IMG/VR virus record: IMGVR_UViG_3300041409_000371
Span: 1 to 44,468 of that record
DNA length: 44,468 bases
Origin: a virus
Direction: 5' to 3' (one strand)
The notes under the pieces: model-generated
Seen by the model: only the letters and a program-made list of their open reading frames with translations
Told to the model about the DNA's origin: nothing
The model's database searches: none
Shown: positions 24,361 through 30,863 of the stretch, one piece after another
How the letters are laid out: each line of letters opens with the position of its first letter
Numbering within the stretch: position 1 is the first letter of the stretch
Position numbers and translations under genes: made by a program

Positions 24361-25169
24361 GGCGTCCTCCCGTAGTCCTAGGCATGGCGGCGATCACGAT
24401 CCTCGCTCTCCTCGTTGCGGTCGCGCTGATCCTTTTCTCAGTCAACCCGACTCAGAAAACCAACCAGGACCAAATCAAAAAGACCCAAGCCGAGATCGAG
24501 AAGACAGTGATGAGCCAGCACGCGATCATCTGCGCTCAGGTTCAGAACACCGCGAACTCCTACAGGTTTCGGTCCTTGACGCCGAGCGGTCAGGTTGAGC
24601 CGATTCGCCACTTCCTGACCAGGATGCAGGCCCAGCAGCAGACGCTGCGTCTAGCGCGAGGCTCTGAATGCCGCAGCGCTCCAGGTTTCCCTCCCGTCGG
24701 CCTACAGGTTCGCCGCGCCCTGGGACAAATCCATCGCATCCTGCAGTCCTTCGAGCCCCGCTTGCGACGACCGGTGGCCCAGAGACAAATCCCTCATAAC
24801 CCCTCATTCAGACACCCGGGTTTCTCGCCAGCCTACTCTGCGCCCTCTAACGCCGGGGTAGGAGAGGAAGGGGTACCGGCCACCCTCAAGCAGGACCTGG
24901 GCTCTCAGACGCCCCCGGGAGGCTCAGGAGGGCACCCTGGGCCGCACAAGGAAGGGGCTCCCCCGCCGTTGAACCCGCAACCGCCCGAGAGTGCCCCATC
25001 CCCGCCTGAAGCGACCCCGGTCGCTCCGGCCCCAAGCCAACCAGGCAAAGGCGGTCGAATCGAAGTGCCCGGGTTGGTCGAAGGGGAAGTTGAATTCTCG
25101 TTGCCTGAAACGGTCTGGAACACCGAAAGCAGCCTTGAGATAAACGTAAAACCAGGAGGTTCTGAATGA
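24357..25169 (+). CDS. membrane-anchored proline-rich protein, 270 aa
   Basis: GTG start inside GTGA. After RRPP comes a TM helix (residues about 8-29, GMAAITILALLVAVALILFS), then a short coiled coil with QKTNQDQIKKTQAEIEKTVM, then a long Pro/Gly/Ala-rich external region (about 150-240) and a short beta-like end. The layout, anchor plus coiled coil plus Pro-rich linker, suits a spanin-like or cell-wall-spanning lysis factor, but no family is recognised. Overlaps the endolysin by four bases. Confidence 0.58.
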   Translation: MRRPPVVLGMAAITILALLVAVALILFSVNPTQKTNQDQIKKTQAEIEKTVMSQHAIICAQVQNTANSYRFRSLTPSGQVEPIRHFLTRMQAQQQTLRLARGSECRSAPGFPPVGLQVRRALGQIHRILQSFEPRLRRPVAQRQIPHNPSFRHPGFSPAYSAPSNAGVGEEGVPATLKQDLGSQTPPGGSGGHPGPHKEGAPPPLNPQPPESAPSPPEATPVAPAPSQPGKGGRIEVPGLVEGEVEFSLPETVWNTESSLEINVKPGGSE

Positions 25170-26017
25170 CCCGGTTCCGGGCACGTCTCGCCAAGCTTGC
25201 CGAAAGACTGAAAAGCAACGAAGCCCAGCTTGCGAAGGCGAGGCGTAGGGCCAAGGCCAATCGGTCAAGGGCGACGAAGTTCCATAAGCGCCAGATCGCT
25301 TTTCAGAAACAGGCCGATGAGGAAGCGGCTATCGGAGGGGACTACGCTTCTGGACCGGCGCGCCTGTACTCGCTCTATGCGGCCAAAGCGAAGCGCAAGG
25401 CCGAAAGGGCGCACGACAAAGCGATCTACTGGCGGGGGCGGATCAAGGCCTGCGTTCAGAAAATCGAGGGGCTTGAGGCGCGTCAGGAAATGCTCAAGAG
25501 CGCGCTGACCAAGTGGCAGAAGACGCATGGCGTCACCATCGAAGACAACAAGGTCGTAGGAGGCACTCCCGGCCAGCGCTGGAAAGTCGCCTGCCTGGTC
25601 TCTGTCGCGAATTGCTCCAACGGCTCTCGTCGTAACTTCTACTCACAATCAGGTAGCTGGGATATTGACCACGAACTCGTAGGCGGCCCCGAGTACGGCC
25701 ATCGATCCGATTGCTCCTCGACCGTCACCGGCTGGGCCAAGGCCTGCGGCCTACCCGATCCCAACGGAGAAGACTGGCACGGTGGCTACACGGGGACGCT
25801 CGTAGGCCAGCACAACGGCTGGAAGCAGGTCTCTCAGCACTACATGGAAACCTCTGGGAAGCCCGGCTACATCGTTTATGGGCCGGGCGTCGGTCATCAC
25901 GTAGAGGCTTACCTTGGTCCCGGCACTCGGACTGCGGGGCACGGGTCGAGTCCAGTGGATTTTGGGGTAGTTGCTCTGTTCGGAGATTCCGATTACAGGT
26001 GCTTCGCCCTGGAGTAG
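25166..26017 (+). CDS. endolysin: coiled coil plus NlpC/P60- or CHAP-like peptidase, 283 aa
   Basis: Residues 1-125 are a basic coiled coil (RLAKLAERLKSNEAQLAKAR). The C-terminal 150 residues carry the catalytic signature: Cys near 182 in HRSDCSSTVTGW, an aromatic/Gly-rich core, and His near 243 in GPGVGHHVEAYLG. This Cys-His arrangement cleaves peptide stems of peptidoglycan. It overlaps the membrane-protein gene upstream by four bases and is followed by two more holin-like genes, making a compact lysis module. Confidence 0.82.
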   Translation: MTRFRARLAKLAERLKSNEAQLAKARRRAKANRSRATKFHKRQIAFQKQADEEAAIGGDYASGPARLYSLYAAKAKRKAERAHDKAIYWRGRIKACVQKIEGLEARQEMLKSALTKWQKTHGVTIEDNKVVGGTPGQRWKVACLVSVANCSNGSRRNFYSQSGSWDIDHELVGGPEYGHRSDCSSTVTGWAKACGLPDPNGEDWHGGYTGTLVGQHNGWKQVSQHYMETSGKPGYIVYGPGVGHHVEAYLGPGTRTAGHGSSPVDFGVVALFGDSDYRCFALE

Positions 26018-26026
26018 GGTGTAGCC

Positions 26027-26146
26027 ATGAACAAGAACGTGCAGCACCTAGAAACCCATAGACGATGGCTGGAAACGTTTAACCAGCCGCTCGTGACCAT
26101 GCGCCAAGAACTCGTTGGCTTAATCAAGGAAAAGGAAGTCAATTGA
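26027..26146 (+). CDS. small helical protein, 39 aa
   Basis: Soluble, amphipathic, helix-forming protein (MNKNVQHLETHRRWLETFNQ...). Its stop is overlapped by the TTG start of the next membrane protein. It may regulate lysis; no family recognised. Confidence 0.5.
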   Translation: MNKNVQHLETHRRWLETFNQPLVTMRQELVGLIKEKEVN

Positions 26147-26331
26147 AATTCTTGGATGATCTTCCAGTTGGCACGATCACAGCCCTGGGCGGGGGCATCC
26201 TTGCCCTAATCGGCTACTTGAATCACGATATCTCCATCTTCGAGGCGCTAGCTGCCTGGGGCATCACAAGCGCGGGCGGTGGAGGTATAGGCTTGGCCCG
26301 TAACGGGGCCGGCAGAGGATTGAGGAAATGA
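26143..26331 (+). CDS. holin-like membrane protein, 62 aa
   Basis: TTG start in a TTGA overlap, with purine-rich AAGGAAAAGGAAG upstream. Hydrophobic segments at about residues 9-25 (VGTITALGGGILALIGY) and 30-48, Gly-rich, with a basic end (GAGRGLRK). Typical of small phage holins. Overlaps the next gene by four bases. Confidence 0.6.
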   Translation: MKFLDDLPVGTITALGGGILALIGYLNHDISIFEALAAWGITSAGGGGIGLARNGAGRGLRK

Positions 26332-26390
26332 TCACGACCCTACTTGTCATCCTGCTGATTGTTGTGATCGTAGTCCTGCTCGTGCGGTGA
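26328..26390 (+). CDS. 20-residue transmembrane micro-protein
   Basis: MITTLLVILLIVVIVVLLVR is one pure hydrophobic helix with a terminal Arg. Its ATG overlaps the preceding stop (ATGA), so ribosomes can pass directly onto it. A canonical pinholin is longer, but a lone membrane helix in a lysis cassette is suggestive. Confidence 0.5.
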   Translation: MITTLLVILLIVVIVVLLVR

Positions 26391-26415
26391 ACACGACTTC
26401 TGAAGAGACAGGGCA

Positions 26416-26733
26416 ATGAGCGCTGTGCAACGTGGTCACGCACGAGAGCGCGACGTGAAGCGCTATCTCGAATCTGCGCCTGGAGGCTCCTGGTGGGTCC
26501 TACGCTCCCCGGCTTCGAAGGGCTCGGCCGACCTCGTTGCCTTGAAAGCCGGGGAGATGCCTCGCTTCATCGAGGTCAAGGCAAATGTCTCGGGCGGTCC
26601 CTTCATGAACTTCCGGGTGGGGGAAAGAGCTGACCTATTGCTAGCGGCCTTGAAGGCGGGAGCCAAGGCCGAGCTTTGCTACTGGCCACCTCATGGGGAA
26701 AGGCGCTTCCTGCCTTCCTCGGAGTGGCCTTGA
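26416..26733 (+). CDS. Holliday-junction-resolvase-like (Hjc/VRR-NUC-type) nuclease, 105 aa
   Basis: Short PD-(D/E)XK fold: Glu11 in GHARERDVKRYLE, SPASKGSADLVAL with Asp39, and FIEVKAN with Glu53 and Lys55. This spacing, plus the preceding SKGSAD loop and the length, matches archaeal Hjc and phage VRR-NUC resolvases. It would cut branched DNA during recombination or before packaging. It is the last gene of the late strand before the terminator at 26814. Confidence 0.82.
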   Translation: MSAVQRGHARERDVKRYLESAPGGSWWVLRSPASKGSADLVALKAGEMPRFIEVKANVSGGPFMNFRVGERADLLLAALKAGAKAELCYWPPHGERRFLPSSEWP

Positions 26734-26813
26734 CACCGCATGGTAGGCTCTAGCCGAGTCTCATCTCACTGACTCTCTATTCCTGTAGTTACGGTTGTGA
26801 CTGGTAGAAGGAT

Positions 26814-26848
26814 AAAGCGCTTCGCTCGAAAGGGCGGGGCGCTTTTTT
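26814..26848 (+). terminator. Rho-independent terminator ending the late operon
   Basis: AAAGCGC (26814-26820) pairs with GCGCTTT (26839-26845), and six T residues run from 26843. A shorter T-run on the other strand may let it also stop the convergent minus-strand gene, whose stop codon lies at 26847-26849. Confidence 0.85.
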
Positions 26849-27518
26849 ATTGGTCTTCGGGATAGAGGACGTGCAATTCATGGGGAAGGCCCAAGCCCGT
26901 AAGAAGAGCATCAACGGTGCTAAGCGAGACACCGGCTTGATTGCGCCTGAGAATATCGTAGATTCGCTTTTCCCCAATTTGGGTCCGTTCGGCGATGACT
27001 CTCTGAGCGCTTCCATTAAGAAGCAGGGATTCGATCTCTCCTTCTAGGAGCTGCGCAATCGGCTCCACCGGGAGACGGTCTCCCGTCTGGGCCATTTGCG
27101 CTCCGGCCCGGGAGCCCCGAACGGGCCGGCCCTCTCGTCGGCGCTTAGTCGCAGCCCACTCCCGTCGTCTTTCATGCGCCCGTCTTTTCTTATCAGGGTC
27201 AGCCAAGTATTTTTGGCGATACCCTTGTTCTAAGCGCTTGAGGTCGACGCCTTCTGCTCTCTGCTGTGCTCGCTTTGCCTGCTGCTGAGCACGAATGCAT
27301 ACCTTACAACGAGCTTCGATTCGTTCGATTGGACCGGTTTTCAGCTTGACCTTGCGCCAGTAGTACTCGGATCTAGGCTTTGTTCCCCCACAGCCCGGAC
27401 AACGCTTGACCGTAGGCTCGGCCACGGTCAAGGCGCGATTTTCGAGATAGCGGCGTTCCTGTCCCCTCCGCATTCGCTCCCGCACTGCTCGCGAAGTTCG
27501 TTGTCCCTTGCCGGCCAC
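26847..27518 (-). CDS. zinc-finger plus helix-turn-helix DNA-binding protein, 223 aa
   Basis: GTG start at 27518-27516, six bases after TAGGGT. Residues about 39-75 hold a CPGCGG...CKVC zinc finger and a long basic helical region (about 75-140). This pairing also occurs in the HNH endonuclease at 30856 but here no HNH follows. Instead the C-terminal 70 residues contain a helix-turn-helix (RVIAERTQIGEKRIYDILRR) and an LSTVDALLTGLGLPHELHVL end, like phage repressor/activator-type proteins. It is divergent from the early operon, so it may control it. A candidate early/late switch. Confidence 0.68.
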   Translation of the reverse strand: MAGKGQRTSRAVRERMRRGQERRYLENRALTVAEPTVKRCPGCGGTKPRSEYYWRKVKLKTGPIERIEARCKVCIRAQQQAKRAQQRAEGVDLKRLEQGYRQKYLADPDKKRRAHERRREWAATKRRREGRPVRGSRAGAQMAQTGDRLPVEPIAQLLEGEIESLLLNGSAQRVIAERTQIGEKRIYDILRRNQAGVSLSTVDALLTGLGLPHELHVLYPEDQ

Positions 27519-27563
27519 GCTGGCACCCTACCTCACGTCCGCAAGCTACGCTAGGTTGTGTCC
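27519..27563. promoter_or_regulatory. divergent leaderless promoters
   Basis: Leftward, TAGGGT (complement of 27525-27530) lies six bases from the GTG at 27518. Rightward, TAGGTT (27552-27557) lies six bases from ATG 27564. Both genes would be leaderless and share a 45-bp control region. No convincing -35 boxes. Confidence 0.55.
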
Positions 27564-27758
27564 ATGAAACAACTACGCGCAGAAGGAGTTCAGAAGCTGG
27601 CAGAGGCGCTGCAAGAGGACTGTCGCCACCTAGAACGCTTGAGCCGGGACGATCCGGGGATAGGCGAAAGAGCCAACCAGGCTTCTGGCTGGCTAGGTCA
27701 GATTGTCAATCGGATCAATGAGGTTCATCTAAAAGAGGGAGAGAACGAAGATGCTTAA
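27564..27758 (+). CDS. hypothetical helical protein, 64 aa
   Basis: ATG exactly six bases after TAGGTT; the in-frame GTG at 27558 would fall inside the promoter. Helical and charged (MKQLRAEGVQKLAEALQEDC...). First gene of the plus-strand early operon. Overlaps the next by eight bases. Confidence 0.6.
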   Translation: MKQLRAEGVQKLAEALQEDCRHLERLSRDDPGIGERANQASGWLGQIVNRINEVHLKEGENEDA

Positions 27759-27930
27759 GAGAGTCGTGCTAACGAATGGGTGGCAGTTTTATACCGACCG
27801 GCTTGAATGGGACGAAGGCGGTTGGCTGAGAGCCAAGGGCCGTTGGGACACCCCAGGGGGGCCGGAGGGAGATCTACACGCGCCTCCAACGGCCATCGTT
27901 TGCATCCGAACGGAGAACACAGATGCCTGA
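27751..27930 (+). CDS. hypothetical protein, 59 aa
   Basis: GAACGAAG-type purine stretch precedes the ATG. Beta-rich, Trp/Gly-rich (LTNGWQFYTDRLEWDEGGWL). Its end overlaps the SSB-like gene by eight bases. No family recognised. Confidence 0.55.
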   Translation: MLKRVVLTNGWQFYTDRLEWDEGGWLRAKGRWDTPGGPEGDLHAPPTAIVCIRTENTDA

Positions 27931-28456
27931 TTTTCAAGTCGTACGAGCGGATCACAAGGAAGACTGGAGCGGGAAATTCGGTCCGATGAGCACCTATGCC
28001 CTGGAACTACAGGAGGTCGGTGACGGGTCCGGAATCGTTCGTCAGGTAGAGATGAACCAGAAGCCCACTACAGCCCCTCCACAGGCCGGAGAAACGCTCT
28101 CAGGGACCATCACGCCCAGCTCCAACCTGGACTTCGCCGATAAGTTCAAGAAGGAGTTCAAGGAGGGCGGCTTCTCAGGGGGAGGTGGGCCGAAGGGCGG
28201 AGGCATCTTTAAACCCCGCGATCCTTCAGAAATCGCAGGAGCGAGGCACGCTCACAACCTCCTCGTGGCGGCCCATAGCTTTCCTCCTATGGAGTTCATG
28301 AGTGGAGGGAACAACGCCCAAGTAGTCCAGGAGCGCCTAGACGACCTAGAGGCTTTCGCCTGCGTCCTAGACGAAAAGACCGCAGCGATCAGCGATGCGG
28401 CTAAGGCGCAACCGGCGGCCGAGAAGAAGGACGACTCGGACTCGCTGCCCTTCTAG
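27923..28456 (+). CDS. single-stranded DNA-binding-like protein, 177 aa
   Basis: The last residues, KKDDSDSLPF, copy the acidic tail of bacterial SSB proteins (DDDIPF-type), which recruits replication and repair partners. Residues about 20-70 are strand-rich with TYALELQEVGDGSGIVRQVE and PPQAGETLSGTI, compatible with an OB-fold. A Gly-rich loop (about 83-95) and a helical region (PRDPSEIAGARHAHNLLVAA) follow. It is the clearest replication-type protein here. A terminator follows at 28487. Confidence 0.68.
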   Translation: MPDFQVVRADHKEDWSGKFGPMSTYALELQEVGDGSGIVRQVEMNQKPTTAPPQAGETLSGTITPSSNLDFADKFKKEFKEGGFSGGGGPKGGGIFKPRDPSEIAGARHAHNLLVAAHSFPPMEFMSGGNNAQVVQERLDDLEAFACVLDEKTAAISDAAKAQPAAEKKDDSDSLPF

Positions 28457-28486
28457 CTGATAGTCCTGAATTCTCGGGTCCTTGTT

Positions 28487-28517
28487 GAGCCACTCTCTCC
28501 GGAGGGTGGCTCTTTTT
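28487..28517 (+). terminator. Rho-independent terminator after the SSB-like gene
   Basis: GAGCCAC (28487-28493) pairs with GTGGCTC (28506-28512), loop closed by CTCC/GGAG pairing, followed by five T residues. Confidence 0.9.
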
Positions 28518-28528
28518 CTTTGTAGTTC

Positions 28529-28556
28529 TTGACAGTTCCTCCTGATTCTGTATGGT
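28529..28556 (+). promoter_or_regulatory. SigA-type promoter (TTGACA, 16 bp, TATGGT)
   Basis: Perfect -35 TTGACA at 28529-28534 and TATGGT at 28551-28556, directly after the terminator. RNA would begin near 28563, leaving a leader of about 30 bases that carries AGGGAG before ATG 28594. It starts a separate transcription unit for the winged-helix gene. Confidence 0.8.
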
Positions 28557-28593
28557 CTAAGAAGCACTGACCAACAACGTAGGGAGAGAACCT

Positions 28594-28806
28594 ATGGAAT
28601 ACCGACTTGGCTGGAGCGCTAGCTCCAACATCTCGTTTCGAGGAGAGACCGAGTGGACAGCTTGGAATGAGCCGGAGGATGACTCCGCCGCGATTGAAGA
28701 TGCATTGACCAAAGGCTCGGGCTCCCTCGGAGACGGACTGGAGATCGTTCTTCAGGAATCTGGCTTTGAGTGGTGGGTTGAGACTCGGGAGACCGAGAAT
28801 GCCTAA
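28594..28806 (+). CDS. hypothetical acidic protein, 70 aa
   Basis: AGGGAG seven bases before ATG. Acidic and Trp-rich, with alternating strand/helix character (LGWSASSNISFRGETEWTAW; GLEIVLQESGFEWWVE). Possibly a small anti-host or regulatory protein. Overlaps the next gene by eight bases. Confidence 0.6.
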   Translation: MEYRLGWSASSNISFRGETEWTAWNEPEDDSAAIEDALTKGSGSLGDGLEIVLQESGFEWWVETRETENA

Positions 28807-29194
28807 GTCCGAAAAGAGCGCAATGGCCCTCGTAGACGCCTGTCGCACTCCGATGCGCCGCAAGATCATGATCCTGGCCGAGGAAGCCAAGGCGCGAGAA
28901 GAGACTGTCACCGCCAAGGGGATGGCCGACAAGCTGCACCTGAACCTCAACGGCCTGAGCTACCACGTCAAAGAGCTGGCGAAAGCCGGAGCCTTGGAAG
29001 TCGTAGGAGGAGAGCAGCTGCGTGGTGCTTGGCAGAAGCACTACTTGCCCACCGAGGCCTTCCAGGCCACGATGACCGACACCGTAGCTCTGGATCAGAT
29101 CGCGGAACTGGTTGAGGAAGGGATCTCTTTCGCCAAGAACCAAGCGGAGCTCTTCGAGATCGTCCGAGCTACCGGCCGTCCCGTGGAGGCTTGA
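28799..29194 (+). CDS. ArsR-like winged-helix regulator, 131 aa
   Basis: Residues about 8-75 show a winged-helix order: ALVDACRTPMRRKIMILAEE, then TAKGMADKLHLNLNGLSYHV with the recognition helix in NLNGLSYHVKEL, then a wing around KAGALEVVGG. The C-terminal 55 residues are helical and may dimerise. ArsR-type folds bind operators and often sense a signal, but no metal-site Cys pair is visible here. Strong promoter upstream. Confidence 0.72.
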   Translation: MPKSEKSAMALVDACRTPMRRKIMILAEEAKAREETVTAKGMADKLHLNLNGLSYHVKELAKAGALEVVGGEQLRGAWQKHYLPTEAFQATMTDTVALDQIAELVEEGISFAKNQAELFEIVRATGRPVEA

Positions 29195-29196
29195 GC

Positions 29197-29379
29197 GTGG
29201 ACGCCAGGGAAGAAGCAGCGTCGATTCTTAAACAAGCGCAGGCTACCGGAATGATTGAGGGAGACTGGACCAGCTTGGTCGTCCTTGCCGTCAAGCGCCA
29301 CCTAGACGCCATAGACGAGGATCTCCAGAAGCTACGCAAGGAACTGCGGACCCGAAACGGAGGAGGCGAGAATGCCTGA
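29197..29379 (+). CDS. hypothetical helical protein, 60 aa
   Basis: I prefer GTG 29197 because GGAGG lies seven bases before it; a TTG at 29191 is too close. Fully helical and charged (DAREEAASILKQAQATGMIE; AIDEDLQKLRKELRTR). Overlaps the next gene by eight bases. Confidence 0.55.
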   Translation: MDAREEAASILKQAQATGMIEGDWTSLVVLAVKRHLDAIDEDLQKLRKELRTRNGGGENA

Positions 29380-29974
29380 GATGCCCAAACGCGAGGATTC
29401 TGCGGCATTTGCAGCCTCCCTAGCGCACGGAGGAAAGAGGCAGCCAGGAGGGTGGAGTGGTTCCCTCCTTGGTTCCGGACGCGAATCTTTTCGCCTCAGC
29501 CGAGAGGAGAGGGATCACATCGCAGGTCATGCCTTGGATTCGATCAACGATCTATCGAGGAAGCTTACCGCAGCATCTGAGCCGTGTGAGCGTGAGACAG
29601 CACGAATCCAGGCTGGCTCCGGCGTAGCCCGCAAGATTGCGGCCCTCTCCAACCTCCTAGGGGATATCGGCTGGGAGCGAGAGGGTACTGGGCCACGAGA
29701 AGGTTCCGTAGCCGGGATGCACCCTCCTGCCTGGATTCTCGGAGAACTCTTCCCGGTGGCCCAGCTAAGGCCCTGGCTGGAGGAGTGGCAGCGTCAGGAC
29801 GACGAGGCTCTCAAGCTGGCCGAAGGAGTACTGGAGGTCGCAAAGGTCGCCGTGAACAGTTGCGAGGCCGAGCCAACGGCCCGTATAGCGGTCTCTGATG
29901 CCCAGACCAGGCTAGGCACCGGGGCGATCCTCCTGGCCCGAATCGAAAAGTGGATGGCTTCTCATGAAAACTAA
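29372..29974 (+). CDS. hypothetical early protein, 200 aa
   Basis: Basic/Gly-rich first 40 residues, then helices (REERDHIAGHALDSINDLSR; LRPWLEEWQRQDDEALKLAE). Three Cys, no pattern. One of the largest early proteins but without any family I recognise. Confidence 0.58.
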   Translation: MPEMPKREDSAAFAASLAHGGKRQPGGWSGSLLGSGRESFRLSREERDHIAGHALDSINDLSRKLTAASEPCERETARIQAGSGVARKIAALSNLLGDIGWEREGTGPREGSVAGMHPPAWILGELFPVAQLRPWLEEWQRQDDEALKLAEGVLEVAKVAVNSCEAEPTARIAVSDAQTRLGTGAILLARIEKWMASHEN

Positions 29975-30155
29975 GGATGGCCGTATTTCGATTGCGTCGT
30001 GGGAGCTCCGGGAAGAACTCGAAACCGCATGGCTACGAGGGTGGAGGGCATCAAACTTGCATCCAGGCACTGGTCACGCTGAGCTCAATGAAATGGCCGC
30101 CTTCTACGCAGAGCGAGTCCTAGGAGGCTCTACGAGACCCGAGAGGCCAGCATGA
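29964..30155 (+). CDS. hypothetical protein, 63 aa
   Basis: Overlaps the previous gene by 11 bases and the next by four. Helical, Trp/Glu-rich (SWELREELETAWLRGWRASN). No family recognised. Confidence 0.52.
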   Translation: MKTKDGRISIASWELREELETAWLRGWRASNLHPGTGHAELNEMAAFYAERVLGGSTRPERPA

Positions 30156-30295
30156 GTTGCTCAGCATGCAAACGGTTGGAGCTTGAAGTGCAGAAACTCC
30201 GAGAGGAACAACGCGCCGCCATAGCTCACGACGAGTTCGCTTGGGACAAGATCCCAGCCTCTCTGGCCCCCGAGAGGCCGGAGGTTGAGCGATGA
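30152..30295 (+). CDS. small coiled-coil protein with CxxC, 47 aa
   Basis: Starts MSCSACKRLELEVQKLREEQ: a CSAC pair followed by a leucine-heptad helix. ATGA overlaps on both sides indicate a tightly coupled operon. Confidence 0.5.
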   Translation: MSCSACKRLELEVQKLREEQRAAIAHDEFAWDKIPASLAPERPEVER

Positions 30296-30429
30296 ACGCT
30301 AAGGAGAAGGAGTTCATCCACCTGGCCATCTACCACCTACGCAACGCTACGAGGGAGCTAGAGGACGCTCTAGGCGATCCTAGGCCGGACCCGCTACCTA
30401 CCCCTTCAAAAGACGAGAACGCCGCTTAG
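30292..30429 (+). CDS. small helical protein, 45 aa
   Basis: MNAKEKEFIHLAIYHLRNAT... with a Pro-rich tail. Last gene before the hairpins and terminator at 30430-30522. Confidence 0.5.
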   Translation: MNAKEKEFIHLAIYHLRNATRELEDALGDPRPDPLPTPSKDENAA

Positions 30430-30462
30430 GAGCTTAGGCAGAAGCTCTCAGAGATATCTGAG
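30430..30462 (+). other. two adjacent perfect hairpins
   Basis: GAGCTT (30430-30435) pairs with AAGCTC (30442-30447); CTCAGA (30447-30452) pairs with TCTGAG (30457-30462) over a GATA loop. They sit between the last codon of the operon and its terminator, and may stabilise the mRNA end or form a small regulatory element. Confidence 0.5.
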
Positions 30463-30484
30463 CCTCTGCTGACGACGGTGGACT

Positions 30485-30522
30485 GGCCCGTTGCTCTCTA
30501 GGTTGAGGGCGGCGGGCCTTTT
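30485..30522 (+). terminator. Rho-independent terminator
   Basis: GGCCCG (30485-30490) pairs with CGGGCC (30513-30518), followed by TTTT. The downstream 130 bases to 30653 contain a repeated AGAGCCAAAA (near 30555 and 30583) and no gene I trust. Confidence 0.75.
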
Positions 30523-30653
30523 ACGTCCAGTCGTCGACGTCTCTTTTCGGCGTCCCAGAGCCAAAAGTCGACGAAATAAGAGCCAAAATGGTCTCAATCG
30601 TCGCCTCCGCCGCCCATGCTTGCGATTAAGGCCCGTGATACGCTCTGTTTCTG

Positions 30654-30863
30654 ATGCCCGAGCGTGTCCACAAACGGCTATACGTGTCGCTACCCGTTTG
30701 CCCGGAGCCCACTTGCCATCGGATTGGGAAGGTGGCCAAGCACGGCATGGGCAACTCCATGCGCGAGTGGTGCACGGGCGGCGTTGAGAACCCGCACAAG
30801 AAAACGCGGGTCACCCACCGTCTCTTCGTGGAGTCTAGAGCCAAAGTGGCCGTGAATGGCTGA
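30654..30863 (+). CDS. small putative zinc-binding protein with replaced 3' end, 69 aa
   Basis: Contains CPEPTC (residues 15-20) and a later single Cys and His residues, as in zinc-binding mini-proteins of actinophages. It ends RLFVESRAKVAVNG. The stretch RLFVESRAKV recurs at the end of the HNH protein next door (31408-31437) with nine of ten codons different. I infer that the original gene ended at 31446 and that the HNH element inserted near codon 55, bringing this recoded end. Confidence 0.68.
   Translation: MPERVHKRLYVSLPVCPEPTCHRIGKVAKHGMGNSMREWCTGGVENPHKKTRVTHRLFVESRAKVAVNG
30819..30848 (+). repeat. recoded copy of duplicated gene end (RLFVESRAKV)
   Basis: Ten codons with the same amino acids as 31408-31437, nine of ten codons synonymous but different; only GAG is shared. 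This copy completes the upstream small gene. Confidence 0.88.

Noticed and set aside
30491-30787. 98-codon ORF with many Arg residues
   Set aside because: It overlaps a terminator and the better-supported 30654 gene; its composition is that of an out-of-frame read.
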